Made by a program: the position numbers and the translations under genes | DNA from: Clostridium cadaveris | Lineage (GTDB): Bacteria; Bacillota; Clostridia; Clostridiales; Clostridiaceae | Length of the DNA stretch: 64,000 nt | Assembly: GCF_020911725.1 (NCBI RefSeq) | Contig: NZ_CP076620.1 | Coordinates: 467,501-531,500, forward strand | Reading direction: 5' to 3' | Notes under the pieces: generated by a model | What the model saw: only the letters and a program-made list of their open reading frames with translations | The model's database searches: none | What the model was told of the DNA's origin: nothing | Part shown: in pieces, positions 36,551-45,710 of the stretch | How positions within the stretch are numbered: position 1 is the stretch's first letter | How the letters are laid out: each line of letters opens with the position of its first letter

Positions 36551-37579
36551 ATGAAATTATCGAGACTAAAAATACAAAATAAAGCAGTATTAAAACATTT
36601 GGCAGTGATGCTACTATGTAGTATTACTTTGACATTAGGGGCATGTACTAAGGCTGAAGACACAAAAGAAGAAGTTTCAAAACAGGAGGAAACTGTTGTA
36701 CAAGCACCTGAGATAGAAAAAAAGAAATTCAACTATAATCCATATCTTATGGTAAAGGAACAGAGGGAATTTATTGGTGAAGATTATGATAGGTATAAAG
36801 AGTTATTAGATGCAGTTATAGATGGGAAAACAGAAGTCAATATGGATCTGGAGTCCCAAAAGCAATGTGATAGGATTTCAAGAGGAATATTTGCAGGATT
36901 TTTTCCTAAAGTATTTATTGATGACTTCACCTATGATGTGGATAGTAAGAAGATAAATATAACATACAAAATACCTGTAGGGGAATATAAGATCAAAGTT
37001 AATGATTTTATAGCAAAGGTAGAAGAAATATTAAATGATAATCTAAGTGAAAAAGATGATGATTTTACAAAGGCATTAAAGCTTTATAAATATGTTGCAA
37101 CTCACATAACCTATGATGATGATCCTATGCATAGCAGCTATAAAGGAATAATGGAAGGGGTCGGTCTTTGTCAGACTTATAGCAGCATTTATGAGTTTTT
37201 ACTTAGACAAGTTGGGATAGAATGTAGTGAGGCTGGTGGGCCTATGATTAATGGAACACATCATGCATGGACAATTGCGAAGATTGATGGTATAAATTAT
37301 CATTTTGACCCTACTTTTGAAAGCACGAACCCATTATCTAATGGTCAGGGAGTAATGTATTTTGCAATGAGTGACGAAGAGCGTTATGATACAGGAGCGC
37401 TGCCAAACTATATATCACCAACTAGGGACTGGTTTCCAAACATGGAGAGAAGAGTATGTCCTGAGGCTAGGTATTCAAGTTTTCGAAACTGCAATAAATG
37501 GGAAATTGATGACAAGGATAAGAAGATAAAGATGTACAATAATGATAAAGTTGTTTATGAATATGATATTATGAAATAA
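36551..37579 (+). CDS. Lipoprotein with transglutaminase-like domain
   Basis: 342 aa. The signal sequence ends in LTLGAC, a lipobox, then an acidic spacer. Residues about 170-290 are a transglutaminase/protease-like domain with a recognisable Cys-His-Asp triad: C207 in GLCQTYSS, H238 in HHAWTI and D253 in HFDPTFE. Such domains cleave or cross-link peptides; in Firmicutes many are wall-associated. AAGGAGAG fixes the start. The pair with the preceding Asp-box lipoprotein looks like a surface unit. Downstream hairpin ends it. Confidence 0.85.
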   Translation: MKLSRLKIQNKAVLKHLAVMLLCSITLTLGACTKAEDTKEEVSKQEETVVQAPEIEKKKFNYNPYLMVKEQREFIGEDYDRYKELLDAVIDGKTEVNMDLESQKQCDRISRGIFAGFFPKVFIDDFTYDVDSKKINITYKIPVGEYKIKVNDFIAKVEEILNDNLSEKDDDFTKALKLYKYVATHITYDDDPMHSSYKGIMEGVGLCQTYSSIYEFLLRQVGIECSEAGGPMINGTHHAWTIAKIDGINYHFDPTFESTNPLSNGQGVMYFAMSDEERYDTGALPNYISPTRDWFPNMERRVCPEARYSSFRNCNKWEIDDKDKKIKMYNNDKVVYEYDIMK

Positions 37580-37580
37580 A

Positions 37581-37640
37581 GAAAAGGAGCTTTTGCAAAA
37601 TAGGTGAGTAATCACTATGGAGCAAAAGCTTCCTTTTACG
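37581..37640 (+). terminator. Nested hairpin terminator
   Basis: AAAAGGAGCTTTTGC pairs with GCAAAAGCTTCCTTTT across a loop that holds GTGAGTAATCAC. Confidence 0.8.
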
Positions 37641-37780
37641 CTCATAAATGAAAATGAGGTTATATCATCGCCGATTTGTTTCTGATCCTGTTTTCATTTA
37701 CAAAAAATATACCAAATCTGATTTTTTATTTAAGATATTTAAAATTTTATAATATGTAAATTTTCATTTTTTCACTAATT

Positions 37781-38674
37781 CTAGTAGCAAAAACAACGCT
37801 TCTTTGAGGAAAGAAAGTCAACGAATTTCTTTTCATATTCAGTTAAAGAATAGTTGTCTCTGAAAGCAACATAATAGTCAAAAGGGATAGTGAAATCTTT
37901 AATAGAGATCTTTTTTAGTGAACCTGTTTTTAGTTCGTGACTTACTACAGATTCAGGAAGGAAAGCATATCCTCTGCCTGATGATACTGACGATTTAATT
38001 GACTCCACTGAATTTAATGAAATAAGAACATTTAAATTATGTAAAGTTAAATGCTTTTCATTTAATTCGTTTTCTAATAGAGCTAAAATGCCAGAACCTT
38101 GTTCTCTAAGTATAAGAGGCAAACTGGTAAGTTCATCTAAAGTGATGGTACTTTCTTTTGCATCTTTCCCACTGACTAAGACTAAATTATCATGCATGAT
38201 AGGAGCAGCAATTATATTTTGTGGTATATCTACACCTGTAATTATGCCAATATTTGCATCATGATTTAGTAGTTTTTTTAACACGTTTTGAGAGTTGTAT
38301 ATTTCCATGGCAATGTCTATATTAAAATGAATTTCTTTAAAAGTATATATACTGCAAGGAAGTATATGCTCACCTATGCTTTTACAGGAACATATTACAA
38401 GACTTGATTTCTTATTCTGTATATTTTTTAAATCACGTTCCAAATTATCTGCTAATGATATCATAGTACCTGCATATTCATATACAACTTTGCCTTCATC
38501 GGTAAGCTCCACACCCTTGTTACTTCTATTAAGAAGCTTCGTACCTATTTCATTTTCAAGGCTTTGAAGCTGCATACTAAGTCCAGGTTGAGTCAAATGC
38601 ATATCTTTTGCTGCTTTTGAAATACTGTTAAATTTAACGGTTGTATAAAAAGAACGTAAGTATGTAATATTCAT
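37781..38674 (-). CDS. LysR-family transcriptional regulator
   Basis: 297 aa from ATG 38674, eight bases after GGAAG. Winged HTH at the N-terminus (FNSISKAAKDMHLTQPGLSMQLQSLENEIGTKLL), then a periplasmic-binding-like effector domain. It diverges from a CoA-disulfide reductase and a sulfur transporter, and two ATAAG-N5-CTTAT-like boxes lie between. This context suggests control of sulfur acquisition in the manner of CysL/CysB-type regulators, although the ligand is unknown. Confidence 0.92.
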   Translation of the reverse strand: MNITYLRSFYTTVKFNSISKAAKDMHLTQPGLSMQLQSLENEIGTKLLNRSNKGVELTDEGKVVYEYAGTMISLADNLERDLKNIQNKKSSLVICSCKSIGEHILPCSIYTFKEIHFNIDIAMEIYNSQNVLKKLLNHDANIGIITGVDIPQNIIAAPIMHDNLVLVSGKDAKESTITLDELTSLPLILREQGSGILALLENELNEKHLTLHNLNVLISLNSVESIKSSVSSGRGYAFLPESVVSHELKTGSLKKISIKDFTIPFDYYVAFRDNYSLTEYEKKFVDFLSSKKRCFCY

Positions 38675-38758
38675 ATTTATCACTTCCAATATATTATAAT
38701 GAGTTTATTTTACCCTACAATCAGAGAAAATGTAAAGTTTTTTAGAATTTTAACTGAT

Positions 38759-38793
38759 ATAAGAAATACTTATCATGAATAAAGTTTTCTTAT
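38759..38793. promoter_or_regulatory. Pair of LysR-type binding boxes
   Basis: ATAAG-AAATA-CTTAT (38759-38773) is a perfect T-N11-A style dyad. ATAAA-GTTTT-CTTAT (38779-38793) matches it at all but one arm position. Centres are 20 bp apart, about two helical turns, as expected for recognition and activation sites of one LysR dimer pair. Confidence 0.75.
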
Positions 38794-38900
38794 TATGCAC
38801 AGGTTTTAATTTATGTTATGATTTTAACAGTAAGATATTTTTTTAACAATATTGAAAACTTTGTAAGTAGTTTAAATATAGATTGAAAGGTTGGTATGAA

Positions 38901-40601
38901 ATGGGAAAGAAAATAGTAATAGTTGGAGGAGTTGCTGGAGGAGCATCTACAGCAGCACGTCTTAGAAGATTAGATGAGAGCAATGAGATTGTAATGTTTG
39001 AAAGAGGACCACACGTTTCATTCTCAAATTGCTGTTTGCCATATCATTTGAGTGGAAAGGTTGAAGATCATGAAGATTTAGTTCTTATGAAGCCAGAAAC
39101 TTTCTTCAAACAATACAGAATTGATGCAAGAGTATTCAGTGAAGTTACTGAAATAGATAGAGAAAACAAAGAAGTTACTGTAAAAAATGTTGTTACAGGA
39201 AAAGAACACAAAGAAAGCTATGATAAGCTTGTTCTATCTCCAGGAGCTAAGGCTATAGTTCCTCCTATAAAAGGAATTTCCGATATTAATTTATTTACAG
39301 TAAGAAATGTTGTAGATATAGCAAAATTAAATGTTTTTATAAAGGATAATGGAGCCAAGAATATAACAGTTATCGGTGGAGGATTCATTGGTGTTGAGGT
39401 TGCTGAAAATCTAAAAGAAGCAGGATATAACGTTACTTTAGTTGAGGCAATGGATCAAATAATGAGAACTTTTGATTATGATATGGTTCAGATATTACAT
39501 AAATCACTTTATGATAACGGAGTTAATCTTATAGTTGGAGATAAAGTAGACTCATTTGAAAAGAACCTTGTAGTCTTAGGATCAGGAAAGAAAGTTGCTG
39601 CAGATGCAGTTGTTATGGCAATAGGTGTTGCTCCAGAAACTGACCTTGCTAAAAAATCAGGACTAGAAATCGGAGAGACTGGTGCTATAAAAGTAGATCA
39701 AAACTACTTAACTAATGATAGAGATATATACGCAGTAGGAGATGCTGTAGAAGTATTTAATGCATTAACACACAGCAAAACAAAGCTTGCTCTTGCAGGA
39801 CCAGCTCAAAAAGAGGCTAGAGCAGTTGCAAATCATATTCACGGAATACCAAGCAGAAATACAGGATTTATTGGTTCTTCATGTATTCAAGTTTTTGATT
39901 TTAACGGAGCATCAACAGGACTTACAGAAGGACTTATAAAGGCTCAAAAATTAAATATAAATTATGATGTAGTAAGAGTTATACCTCAAGATAAAGTTGG
40001 GTTGATGCCAGACAGCGAACCACTTCACTTTAAACTTATCTTCGAAGTTCCAACAGGAAGAGTTTTAGGTGCTCAAGCTATTGGACGTGGAAATGTAGAT
40101 AAAAGAGTTGATATAATAGCTACATTAATAAAATTTGGTGGAACAGTTTATGACTTAGCAGATTTAGAACTTTGCTATGCGCCACCATTTGGAACAGCAA
40201 AAGATGTTGTAAATATGGCTGCATTAGTTGCTACAAACATATTAAACGGAAGTTTCAAACAAGTTTATGTGCATCAAGTTAGAGATTTAGTAGAAAGCGG
40301 CGCGTTTATAGTAGACGTTAGAGAAGCTGATGAGTATGAACTAAGTCATATAGTTGGAGCAAAGAATATACCTCTAAGTGAAATAAGAGACAGAGTAAAT
40401 GAAATACCAAAGGATAGACCAGTTTATCTTCACTGCAGAAGTGCTCAAAGAAGCTACAATGCATGTGTTGCATTAGGTCATTTAGGCTTTAACAACATAT
40501 ACAATGTATCAGGTGGATTTATGGGAATAAGCTTCCATGAGTATTTCAATGATATGGTTACTGGAAGAGAAAAGATAGTAACAGACTACAATTTTAATTA
40601 A
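38901..40601 (+). CDS. CoA-disulfide reductase fused to a rhodanese domain
   Basis: 566 aa from ATG 38901, about ten bases after AAAGG. FAD/NAD(P)-binding oxidoreductase (VIVGGVAGGASTAARLRR; second Rossmann motif VIGGGFIGVEVAENL) with the active-site Cys of the CoADR group at C44 in SFSNCCLPYHLSG. A C-terminal rhodanese domain (about 465-560) has its Cys at C512 in HCRSAQRS. Fusions of this design reduce CoA persulfides, polysulfides or CoA disulfide with NAD(P)H. It is followed by a YedE/TsuA-type transporter, which supports a role in handling thiosulfate- or polysulfide-derived sulfane sulfur. Confidence 0.92.
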   Translation: MGKKIVIVGGVAGGASTAARLRRLDESNEIVMFERGPHVSFSNCCLPYHLSGKVEDHEDLVLMKPETFFKQYRIDARVFSEVTEIDRENKEVTVKNVVTGKEHKESYDKLVLSPGAKAIVPPIKGISDINLFTVRNVVDIAKLNVFIKDNGAKNITVIGGGFIGVEVAENLKEAGYNVTLVEAMDQIMRTFDYDMVQILHKSLYDNGVNLIVGDKVDSFEKNLVVLGSGKKVAADAVVMAIGVAPETDLAKKSGLEIGETGAIKVDQNYLTNDRDIYAVGDAVEVFNALTHSKTKLALAGPAQKEARAVANHIHGIPSRNTGFIGSSCIQVFDFNGASTGLTEGLIKAQKLNINYDVVRVIPQDKVGLMPDSEPLHFKLIFEVPTGRVLGAQAIGRGNVDKRVDIIATLIKFGGTVYDLADLELCYAPPFGTAKDVVNMAALVATNILNGSFKQVYVHQVRDLVESGAFIVDVREADEYELSHIVGAKNIPLSEIRDRVNEIPKDRPVYLHCRSAQRSYNACVALGHLGFNNIYNVSGGFMGISFHEYFNDMVTGREKIVTDYNFN

Positions 40602-40649
40602 TTATTTAAATTCATATATATTATAAATATTTTAAAGGGAGATGAAATT

Positions 40650-41894
40650 ATGAAAAAGAATATGGAATATATTATTGGATTTCTGCTGCTTGCTGCGATT
40701 TTAATAGTAGGAAAAGTTAATCTTGGTAGTCCTATGTTATTCTTTAGACTACTAGCAGGATTAGGATTAGGCTATGCATTAACAAGATCATTCTTCGGAT
40801 TTGCAGGTGGAGTAAACAGAAGTTATAGAAGCGGTTCTACAAAATTAATGAGAATGCTAATGATATTATTTTTAGGAAGCGCAGTAGTAAGTGTTTGTTT
40901 CTTTATAGGACAAGACGTAACTCAATACGATTTATGGGTTAACCCAATTAATTTAGGACTTATATTAGGCGGTTTAATATTCGGTTTAGGTATGGCTTTT
41001 TCAAGCTGCTGTGCATCAGGAGTTCTTACTGATGTAGTTACAGGAATGCCTCGTGCTTTAATAACACTTGTATTCTTTGGAATGGGAGTATATTTAGGAT
41101 TTCCACTTCAAAGTACAGCACCTTGGATAAAAGAGACATTAATATCAACTGAGACTTTTAAGGATGGTGTATTCCTTCCAGACCTATTCAAATGGGATGG
41201 ATTAGAAGGATATTTGGGAGCAATAATACTAACAGCAATATTTGCAGGTATAACAATTTGGATAGCTAAGAAGTATGAAGACAAGAGAAAATCGGAGAAA
41301 AAATATTTTGATGTAGAGACAGAAGTACTTCAAGAAAAAGCTCGCAAAGAACAAGAGTCATACAACTCTATATACGAAAGATTATTCGTAAAGCCATGGA
41401 CACTTGGCATAGGAGCAGTTGCAATAGGAAGTATATTTATACTTTTAATGGGAGTTACTAAAGCAGGATGGGGAGCATCTACTCCTTATGGTTTTTGGTT
41501 TGGTAGATTACTTGTAGCGTTTGGAGTATCTCCAGAAAGTATAGCAGCTTTTGCAAGTAAACCAGTAGAAATGTTCACAGCACCTTTCTTCCAAAATGGT
41601 ATGAATGTTCAAAATACAGGTATAATATTAGGAACACTTATAGCATTACTTTTAGCAGGAGACTTTGTAAAGACTTTCAAGGCTGGATTATCAATAACTT
41701 TTAAAGAAGCATTAATATATATAGTTGGTGGTTTAGCTATGGGATTTGGTACAAGATTATCAAATGGATGTAATGTAGGAGCTTTATATACTCCAATAGC
41801 TAACTTCTCATTATCAGGATGGATATTCCTTGTATTTTTAGTTTTAGGCGGAATCTTCGGAAACATAATATACAAAAAAATAATGACAAGATAA
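40650..41894 (+). CDS. YeeE/YedE (TsuA-like) sulfur-compound transporter
   Basis: 414 aa, many membrane helices, two pseudo-repeats. Conserved Cys motifs of the family are present: SSCCASG in the first half and SNGCNVGALYTPI in the second, each in a helical hairpin. The studied relative TsuA imports thiosulfate using such cysteines; another branch is proposed to carry selenium compounds. The charged loop in the middle (KKYEDKRKSEKKYFDVETE) is cytosolic. AGGGAGATG fixes the start. Adjacent to a persulfide-handling reductase, thiosulfate or a similar sulfur species is the likely cargo. Confidence 0.88.
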   Translation: MKKNMEYIIGFLLLAAILIVGKVNLGSPMLFFRLLAGLGLGYALTRSFFGFAGGVNRSYRSGSTKLMRMLMILFLGSAVVSVCFFIGQDVTQYDLWVNPINLGLILGGLIFGLGMAFSSCCASGVLTDVVTGMPRALITLVFFGMGVYLGFPLQSTAPWIKETLISTETFKDGVFLPDLFKWDGLEGYLGAIILTAIFAGITIWIAKKYEDKRKSEKKYFDVETEVLQEKARKEQESYNSIYERLFVKPWTLGIGAVAIGSIFILLMGVTKAGWGASTPYGFWFGRLLVAFGVSPESIAAFASKPVEMFTAPFFQNGMNVQNTGIILGTLIALLLAGDFVKTFKAGLSITFKEALIYIVGGLAMGFGTRLSNGCNVGALYTPIANFSLSGWIFLVFLVLGGIFGNIIYKKIMTR

Positions 41895-41924
41895 AATAAA
41901 AAAGGTAAATTAATAATAATAAGG

Positions 41925-41971
41925 CTACGATTAAAGAAACCTATATAGGTATTAATCGTAGTTTTATTATT
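41925..41971 (+). terminator. Terminator of the sulfur operon
   Basis: Perfect 10-bp stem CTACGATTAA/TTAATCGTAG (41925-41934, 41952-41961) with an inner ACCTATATAGGT hairpin, then TTTTATTATTT. Confidence 0.88.
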
Positions 41972-41993
41972 TAAAAAAGGAGGTGGAAACTCT

Positions 41994-43310
41994 ATGAAGA
42001 AATACTTAGGGCGTTTAGACTTATTTTCAATAGTAGTAGGCGCAATCATAGGCTGGGGTTCGTTTATGCTTCCAGGAACTAAGTTTCTAAAGGAAGGTGG
42101 AGTTATAAATACAGCTCTAGGACTTGTATTTGGAGCATTATGCATTGTTATAATTGAAAAAAATTATGAAGTCATGATGAACAGCCAGAATGAAGAGGGT
42201 GGAGAATTTTCATTTACATATAATAATTTAGGAAAGAGTCATGGATTTATAGTTGGCTGGTTTTTGACACTAGCTTATTTCACCATGATTCCACTTAATG
42301 CAACAGCTTTTCCATTAGTTATAAAAAAACTGGTTGGGGGAGTTTTGGAATTTGGTTATTTATATAATGTAGCAGGATATAATGTCTACTTAGGAGAAAT
42401 ACTTGTATCTACTTTAGTAATATTAATTTTTGCTTATTTAAATATAAGAGGAGTTAAAGAAACAAGCAAGGTACAGAAATTTATAATATTTGCGCTTATA
42501 TCAATGGTCGCTCTTGTTTTTGCAGGAATGCTTATAAAAGGAGATAAAACTGCTTTTGCAGCTAATTACATTACAAATTATAAGTTTGACCTAGGTGGAA
42601 TAGCTAAAGTATTTGCAATAACTCCATTTGCATTTGTAGGATTTGATGCAATACCTCAACTTAGTAAAGAGTTTAACTTTTCAGCTAAAAAAGCATCTCT
42701 AATTGCAATTATTTCATTATTAATAGGTACATCAATTTATAATATATTAAATGTAATAACTGCGTTAGCATTTAGTTCTAGTGAAGCGTCAGCTTTGGAG
42801 TGGGCAACAGGAAGTGCAGTGCAAGGAACTTTAGGAAAGGCATTTTTCTTTATGCTTATAATAGCTTTAAGTGCAGCAGTATGGAGTGGAATAAATGGAT
42901 TTATGCTTTGCAGTTCAAAGCTCTTAGGTTCTATAGCAAATTACGGAATGCTGCCAAAGAAAATGGGTGATTTAAATAAAAATGATGTATTTAAAAACTC
43001 TATATTATTTATAGCAGGCATCAGTTTAATAGCACCTTGGTTTGGAAGAGAGGTAATACTTTGGATTGTAGATATGTCTTCTTTAGGTGCAGCTATAGCA
43101 TACTTCTATGTTTCATTCATAGCCTATAAAAAGTGCACTACAAAATCGGGAAAAGTATTTTCTATATTAGGGATTCTTATAAGCATACTATTTGTTTTAT
43201 TATTACTTCTTCCAATGTCGCCAGCATGTCTTGGAGAAGAATCAATGATAGCTCTTATAATATGGTGTGCTGTTGGACTATTGTTCTATCTTAAATTAAA
43301 AACTAGATAA
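41994..43310 (+). CDS. APC-family amino acid permease
   Basis: 438 aa with about 12 hydrophobic segments. The N-terminal IVVGAIIGWGSFMLPGTKFLKEGG is the APC substrate-site motif (usually GAIIGxGIF...PG). FAFVGFDAIPQLSKEF matches the conserved TM6-loop region. AAAAGGAGGTGG is a strong ribosome binding site. Substrate not determinable. It stands behind the sulfur operon terminator and ends at its own terminator, so it is probably monocistronic. Confidence 0.9.
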   Translation: MKKYLGRLDLFSIVVGAIIGWGSFMLPGTKFLKEGGVINTALGLVFGALCIVIIEKNYEVMMNSQNEEGGEFSFTYNNLGKSHGFIVGWFLTLAYFTMIPLNATAFPLVIKKLVGGVLEFGYLYNVAGYNVYLGEILVSTLVILIFAYLNIRGVKETSKVQKFIIFALISMVALVFAGMLIKGDKTAFAANYITNYKFDLGGIAKVFAITPFAFVGFDAIPQLSKEFNFSAKKASLIAIISLLIGTSIYNILNVITALAFSSSEASALEWATGSAVQGTLGKAFFFMLIIALSAAVWSGINGFMLCSSKLLGSIANYGMLPKKMGDLNKNDVFKNSILFIAGISLIAPWFGREVILWIVDMSSLGAAIAYFYVSFIAYKKCTTKSGKVFSILGILISILFVLLLLLPMSPACLGEESMIALIIWCAVGLLFYLKLKTR

Positions 43311-43325
43311 GATAAATGAAATGAA

Positions 43326-43353
43326 AGCTGAGATGATCCTTGGCTTTTTTTTT
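43326..43353 (+). terminator. Terminator after the APC permease
   Basis: AGCTGAG (43326-43332) pairs with CTTGGCT (43339-43345) using two G-T pairs, then a run of nine T's. Confidence 0.8.
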
Positions 43354-43529
43354 GGTTATATAAGAGTGTAATAGAGTTTGAGAAAGAATAACCTTAGGCA
43401 CAAATACCAATACTAAATTAAACTAGATTCTTAGCTTTAGTTTAGGGTTTAATATAATGTGAAGTTTAGAAGTCATTATTTAGATGATAAAATAAAATTT
43501 ATGCAAAATATATGAAGGGGATAAGAGAT

Positions 43530-44729
43530 ATGGAATTTAAGCTGGACTTATTTGAAACTATGGCATTAGCAACAATAGTATATTATTTAGGGTATTATTT
43601 GAGGGTTAAAATAAAGTTTTTTTCGAAATACTGTATACCAGCACCAGTTATAGGCGGACTTATCTTTGCTATATTGATTTTAGCTCTAAGACTTACAGGA
43701 TCAGTTAGCATTACCTTAGATACAACACTTCAAGGCATATTTATGACAGCTTTTTTTACAAGCGTTGGATTTACTGCTAGTGTAAGGGTACTAAAAAAAG
43801 GTGGGGCTAAAGTATTTGTATTTTTAGGTATTTCTATTCTACTTGTTATATTACAAGATCTATTAGGTTCTCTTTTAGCTGGGGTTTTCGGACTAAGTCC
43901 ATTACTTGGATTATGCACTGGATCTATACCTATGGTTGGAGGCCATGGAACAGCTGGTTCCTTTGGACCACTTTTAGAAGATATGGGAGTTACAGGAGCA
44001 ACTACAGTAGCTTTTGCATCAGCTACTTTTGGGCTTGTAGTAGGGAGTTTTTTAGGAGGTTTTGTAGCTAAAAACTTAATTGAAAAAAATAGTCTAAAAA
44101 CACCTAAGTCACCAGGAGAAAATCATGACATACCAATAAGTGATTTTCATGAGGATAATACATCGGTTTTGTGTCAAAAGAGGCTTATGAATGGTGTATC
44201 ATGGCTATTTATAGCAATGGGTATTGGAACTATAATTTCTGGACTTATAGAAGATTTAGGACTTACATTTCCATCATATATTGGAGCAATGCTTGCAGCA
44301 GCTATAATAAGAAATTTATGCGATTTCAAAAATATTCATATTGAAGATCATGAAATTGAAGCTATAGGAAGCATAAGTTTATCATTCTTTTTAGCTATGG
44401 CGCTTATGGGATTGAAGCTATGGGAATTATTTGACTTAGCTCTTCCTATGATAGTAATGTTGATAGCTCAAACTATTCTTATGGGTGGGTTTGCATACTT
44501 TATTACATATAGAATTATGGGTAAAGATTATGAAGCAGCAGTATTTGCATCAGCTAATTGTGGTTTTGGTATGGGGGCCACACCCAATGCGGTAGCCAAT
44601 ATGGATGCACTTGCTGCAAAGTTTGGACCTGCACCAACACCATATTTTGCAGTTCCCATAGTAGGATGTTTGTTTATAGATTTTGTGAATTCAGCGGTTA
44701 TCACAATATTTATAAATATACTTAAATAG
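43530..44729 (+). CDS. gltS: Sodium/glutamate symporter
   Basis: 399 aa from ATG 43530, about eight bases after AAGGGG; an in-frame start at 43512 lacks such a site. Around 10-12 membrane helices with the two inverted re-entrant signatures of GltS: GSIPMVGGHGTAGSFG and CGFGMGATPNAVANM. It imports glutamate with Na+. The central loop (NHDIPISDFHEDNTS) is cytosolic. A TATAAT-like -10 lies near 43452. Neighbouring genes are an APC permease before and a broken PadR gene after, with no clear operon. Confidence 0.93.
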   Translation: MEFKLDLFETMALATIVYYLGYYLRVKIKFFSKYCIPAPVIGGLIFAILILALRLTGSVSITLDTTLQGIFMTAFFTSVGFTASVRVLKKGGAKVFVFLGISILLVILQDLLGSLLAGVFGLSPLLGLCTGSIPMVGGHGTAGSFGPLLEDMGVTGATTVAFASATFGLVVGSFLGGFVAKNLIEKNSLKTPKSPGENHDIPISDFHEDNTSVLCQKRLMNGVSWLFIAMGIGTIISGLIEDLGLTFPSYIGAMLAAAIIRNLCDFKNIHIEDHEIEAIGSISLSFFLAMALMGLKLWELFDLALPMIVMLIAQTILMGGFAYFITYRIMGKDYEAAVFASANCGFGMGATPNAVANMDALAAKFGPAPTPYFAVPIVGCLFIDFVNSAVITIFINILK

Positions 44730-44806
44730 AAAAATTTCATATAAATAAGTGAGAAAAATACTATATTCAATCACACAAAGTTAAATTTAAGCTGTAAGAG
44801 AATGTC

Positions 44807-44866
44807 TCAACCATTGCCACGAAAGGGTAAGGTAAATCTTACTCTTTCAACCATTATTTCGAAAGG
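44807..44866. repeat. Two direct repeats upstream of the broken PadR gene
   Basis: TCAACCATT-N4-CGAAAGG occurs at 44807-44826 and 44847-44866, exactly 40 bp apart (about four helical turns). The second copy runs up to the ribosome binding site. This could be a tandem operator. Confidence 0.65.
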
Positions 44867-44878
44867 AAGGAGGATATT

Positions 44879-45226
44879 ATGTCTAAAGCAAATACATTTG
44901 AAACAGAGCAACTCACTGATCCAGCTTATTATATATTATTGTCTTTATTAAAAGCTAAACATGGATATGCTATCATGAAATATGTAGAAGACATAACGGA
45001 AGGTCAAGTGATAATAGGACCAGCAACTTTATATACACTTCTTAAGAAAATGGCTCAATGAGGATTTATAAAGCATACAGGTGAAGAATCAGATAGAAAA
45101 AAGCAGTATATCATCACTAAAAAAGGATTTGAATTAATAGAAAATGAAGTTATGAGAAGAGTTAATATGGCAAAGCATGGAGTGAATGTGCTTAATGAAG
45201 AGGCTCAATCAGATTATGAGGAATAA
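44879..45226 (+). pseudogene. PadR-family regulator gene with an in-frame TGA
   Basis: A frame of 116 codons from ATG 44879 (AAGGAAGGAGG upstream) encodes a complete PadR: AYYILLSLLKAKHGYAIMKYVEDITEGQVIIGPATLYTLLKKMAQ, then TGA at 45059-45061, then GFIKHTGEESDRKKQYIITKKGFELIENE. The stop falls between recognition helix and wing, so the first product would be non-functional. No DUF2812 gene follows. Restart within the second half is unlikely because it has no start with a ribosome binding site. Sequencing error is possible. Confidence 0.8.
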
Positions 45227-45227
45227 G

Positions 45228-45268
45228 AAAAGTCTTAGCTAGATATAAAATTGCTAAGACTTTTTATT
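45228..45268 (+). terminator. Terminator after the PadR pseudogene
   Basis: Perfect 12-bp stem AAAAGTCTTAGC/GCTAAGACTTTT (45228-45239, 45253-45264) with TATTTT after it. Confidence 0.9.
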
Positions 45269-45281
45269 TTAAGATACTTCC

Positions 45282-45710
45282 TTAATAATATTTTGCTGGT
45301 ATGTTTGTTGTTTCATTGAATATCATTTTGTCACTTTTAACCCAACCTCTAGAGTTTATGTTAGTAGACACATCCAAAGCCACTTCATACCAGATTTCAT
45401 CTAAAGCTTGAGCTTTTGACAATATATTTACTCGTATAGGGGTATCCATCTTGGCCAATATTGGTGAATCAGGCAATGGACAGAGAAAAAGCTCTGTATT
45501 TTGAGAAAGAGCGCCATAGTTAAAAGGTGGATTTGAAAATTTTATACCTAAAGATTTATAGTTACTAAAGGAATTCTTGACCTTATCTTTCAATAAATCA
45601 TTTTCTCTTTTTAGCGTAAAAACATATCTTCTTTTTTCATCCAGTTTACTCATAAAGTAATAGAATTCAACACCGAGAGCAATAATAAGAAGTACAATAA
45701 TATAGAACAT
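45282..45710 (-). CDS. Membrane-anchored protein with SH3-like domain
   Basis: 142 aa from ATG 45710, seven bases after GGAG. N-terminal membrane helix (FYIIVLLIIALGVEFYYFM), a short coiled coil (KRRYVFTLKRENDLLKDKVKNS), and a C-terminal SH3-like module (residues about 75-135: ILAKMDTPIRVNILSKAQALDEIWYEVALDVSTNINSRGWV) of the type used to bind the cell wall. No enzyme domain. Function is otherwise unknown. It is convergent with the PadR pseudogene. Confidence 0.75.
   Translation of the reverse strand: MFYIIVLLIIALGVEFYYFMSKLDEKRRYVFTLKRENDLLKDKVKNSFSNYKSLGIKFSNPPFNYGALSQNTELFLCPLPDSPILAKMDTPIRVNILSKAQALDEIWYEVALDVSTNINSRGWVKSDKMIFNETTNIPAKYY

Noticed and set aside
41609-42145. 178-codon minus-strand frame across the end of the YedE-type transporter and the start of the APC permease
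   Set aside because: It runs antisense to two clear genes and across their terminator, and its sequence is the typical low-complexity shadow of membrane proteins.
43354-43511. Possible riboswitch or attenuator before gltS
   Set aside because: Pairings such as GGTTAT/ATAACC exist but no known riboswitch core is recognisable and the stems are short for this AT content.
25036-45061. TGA read as Trp or selenocysteine in the YitT and PadR genes
   Set aside because: Intact genes in the window end in TGA (GNAT at 50400, cohesin at 56201), neither family is a selenoprotein, and no SECIS-like hairpin is evident after either TGA.
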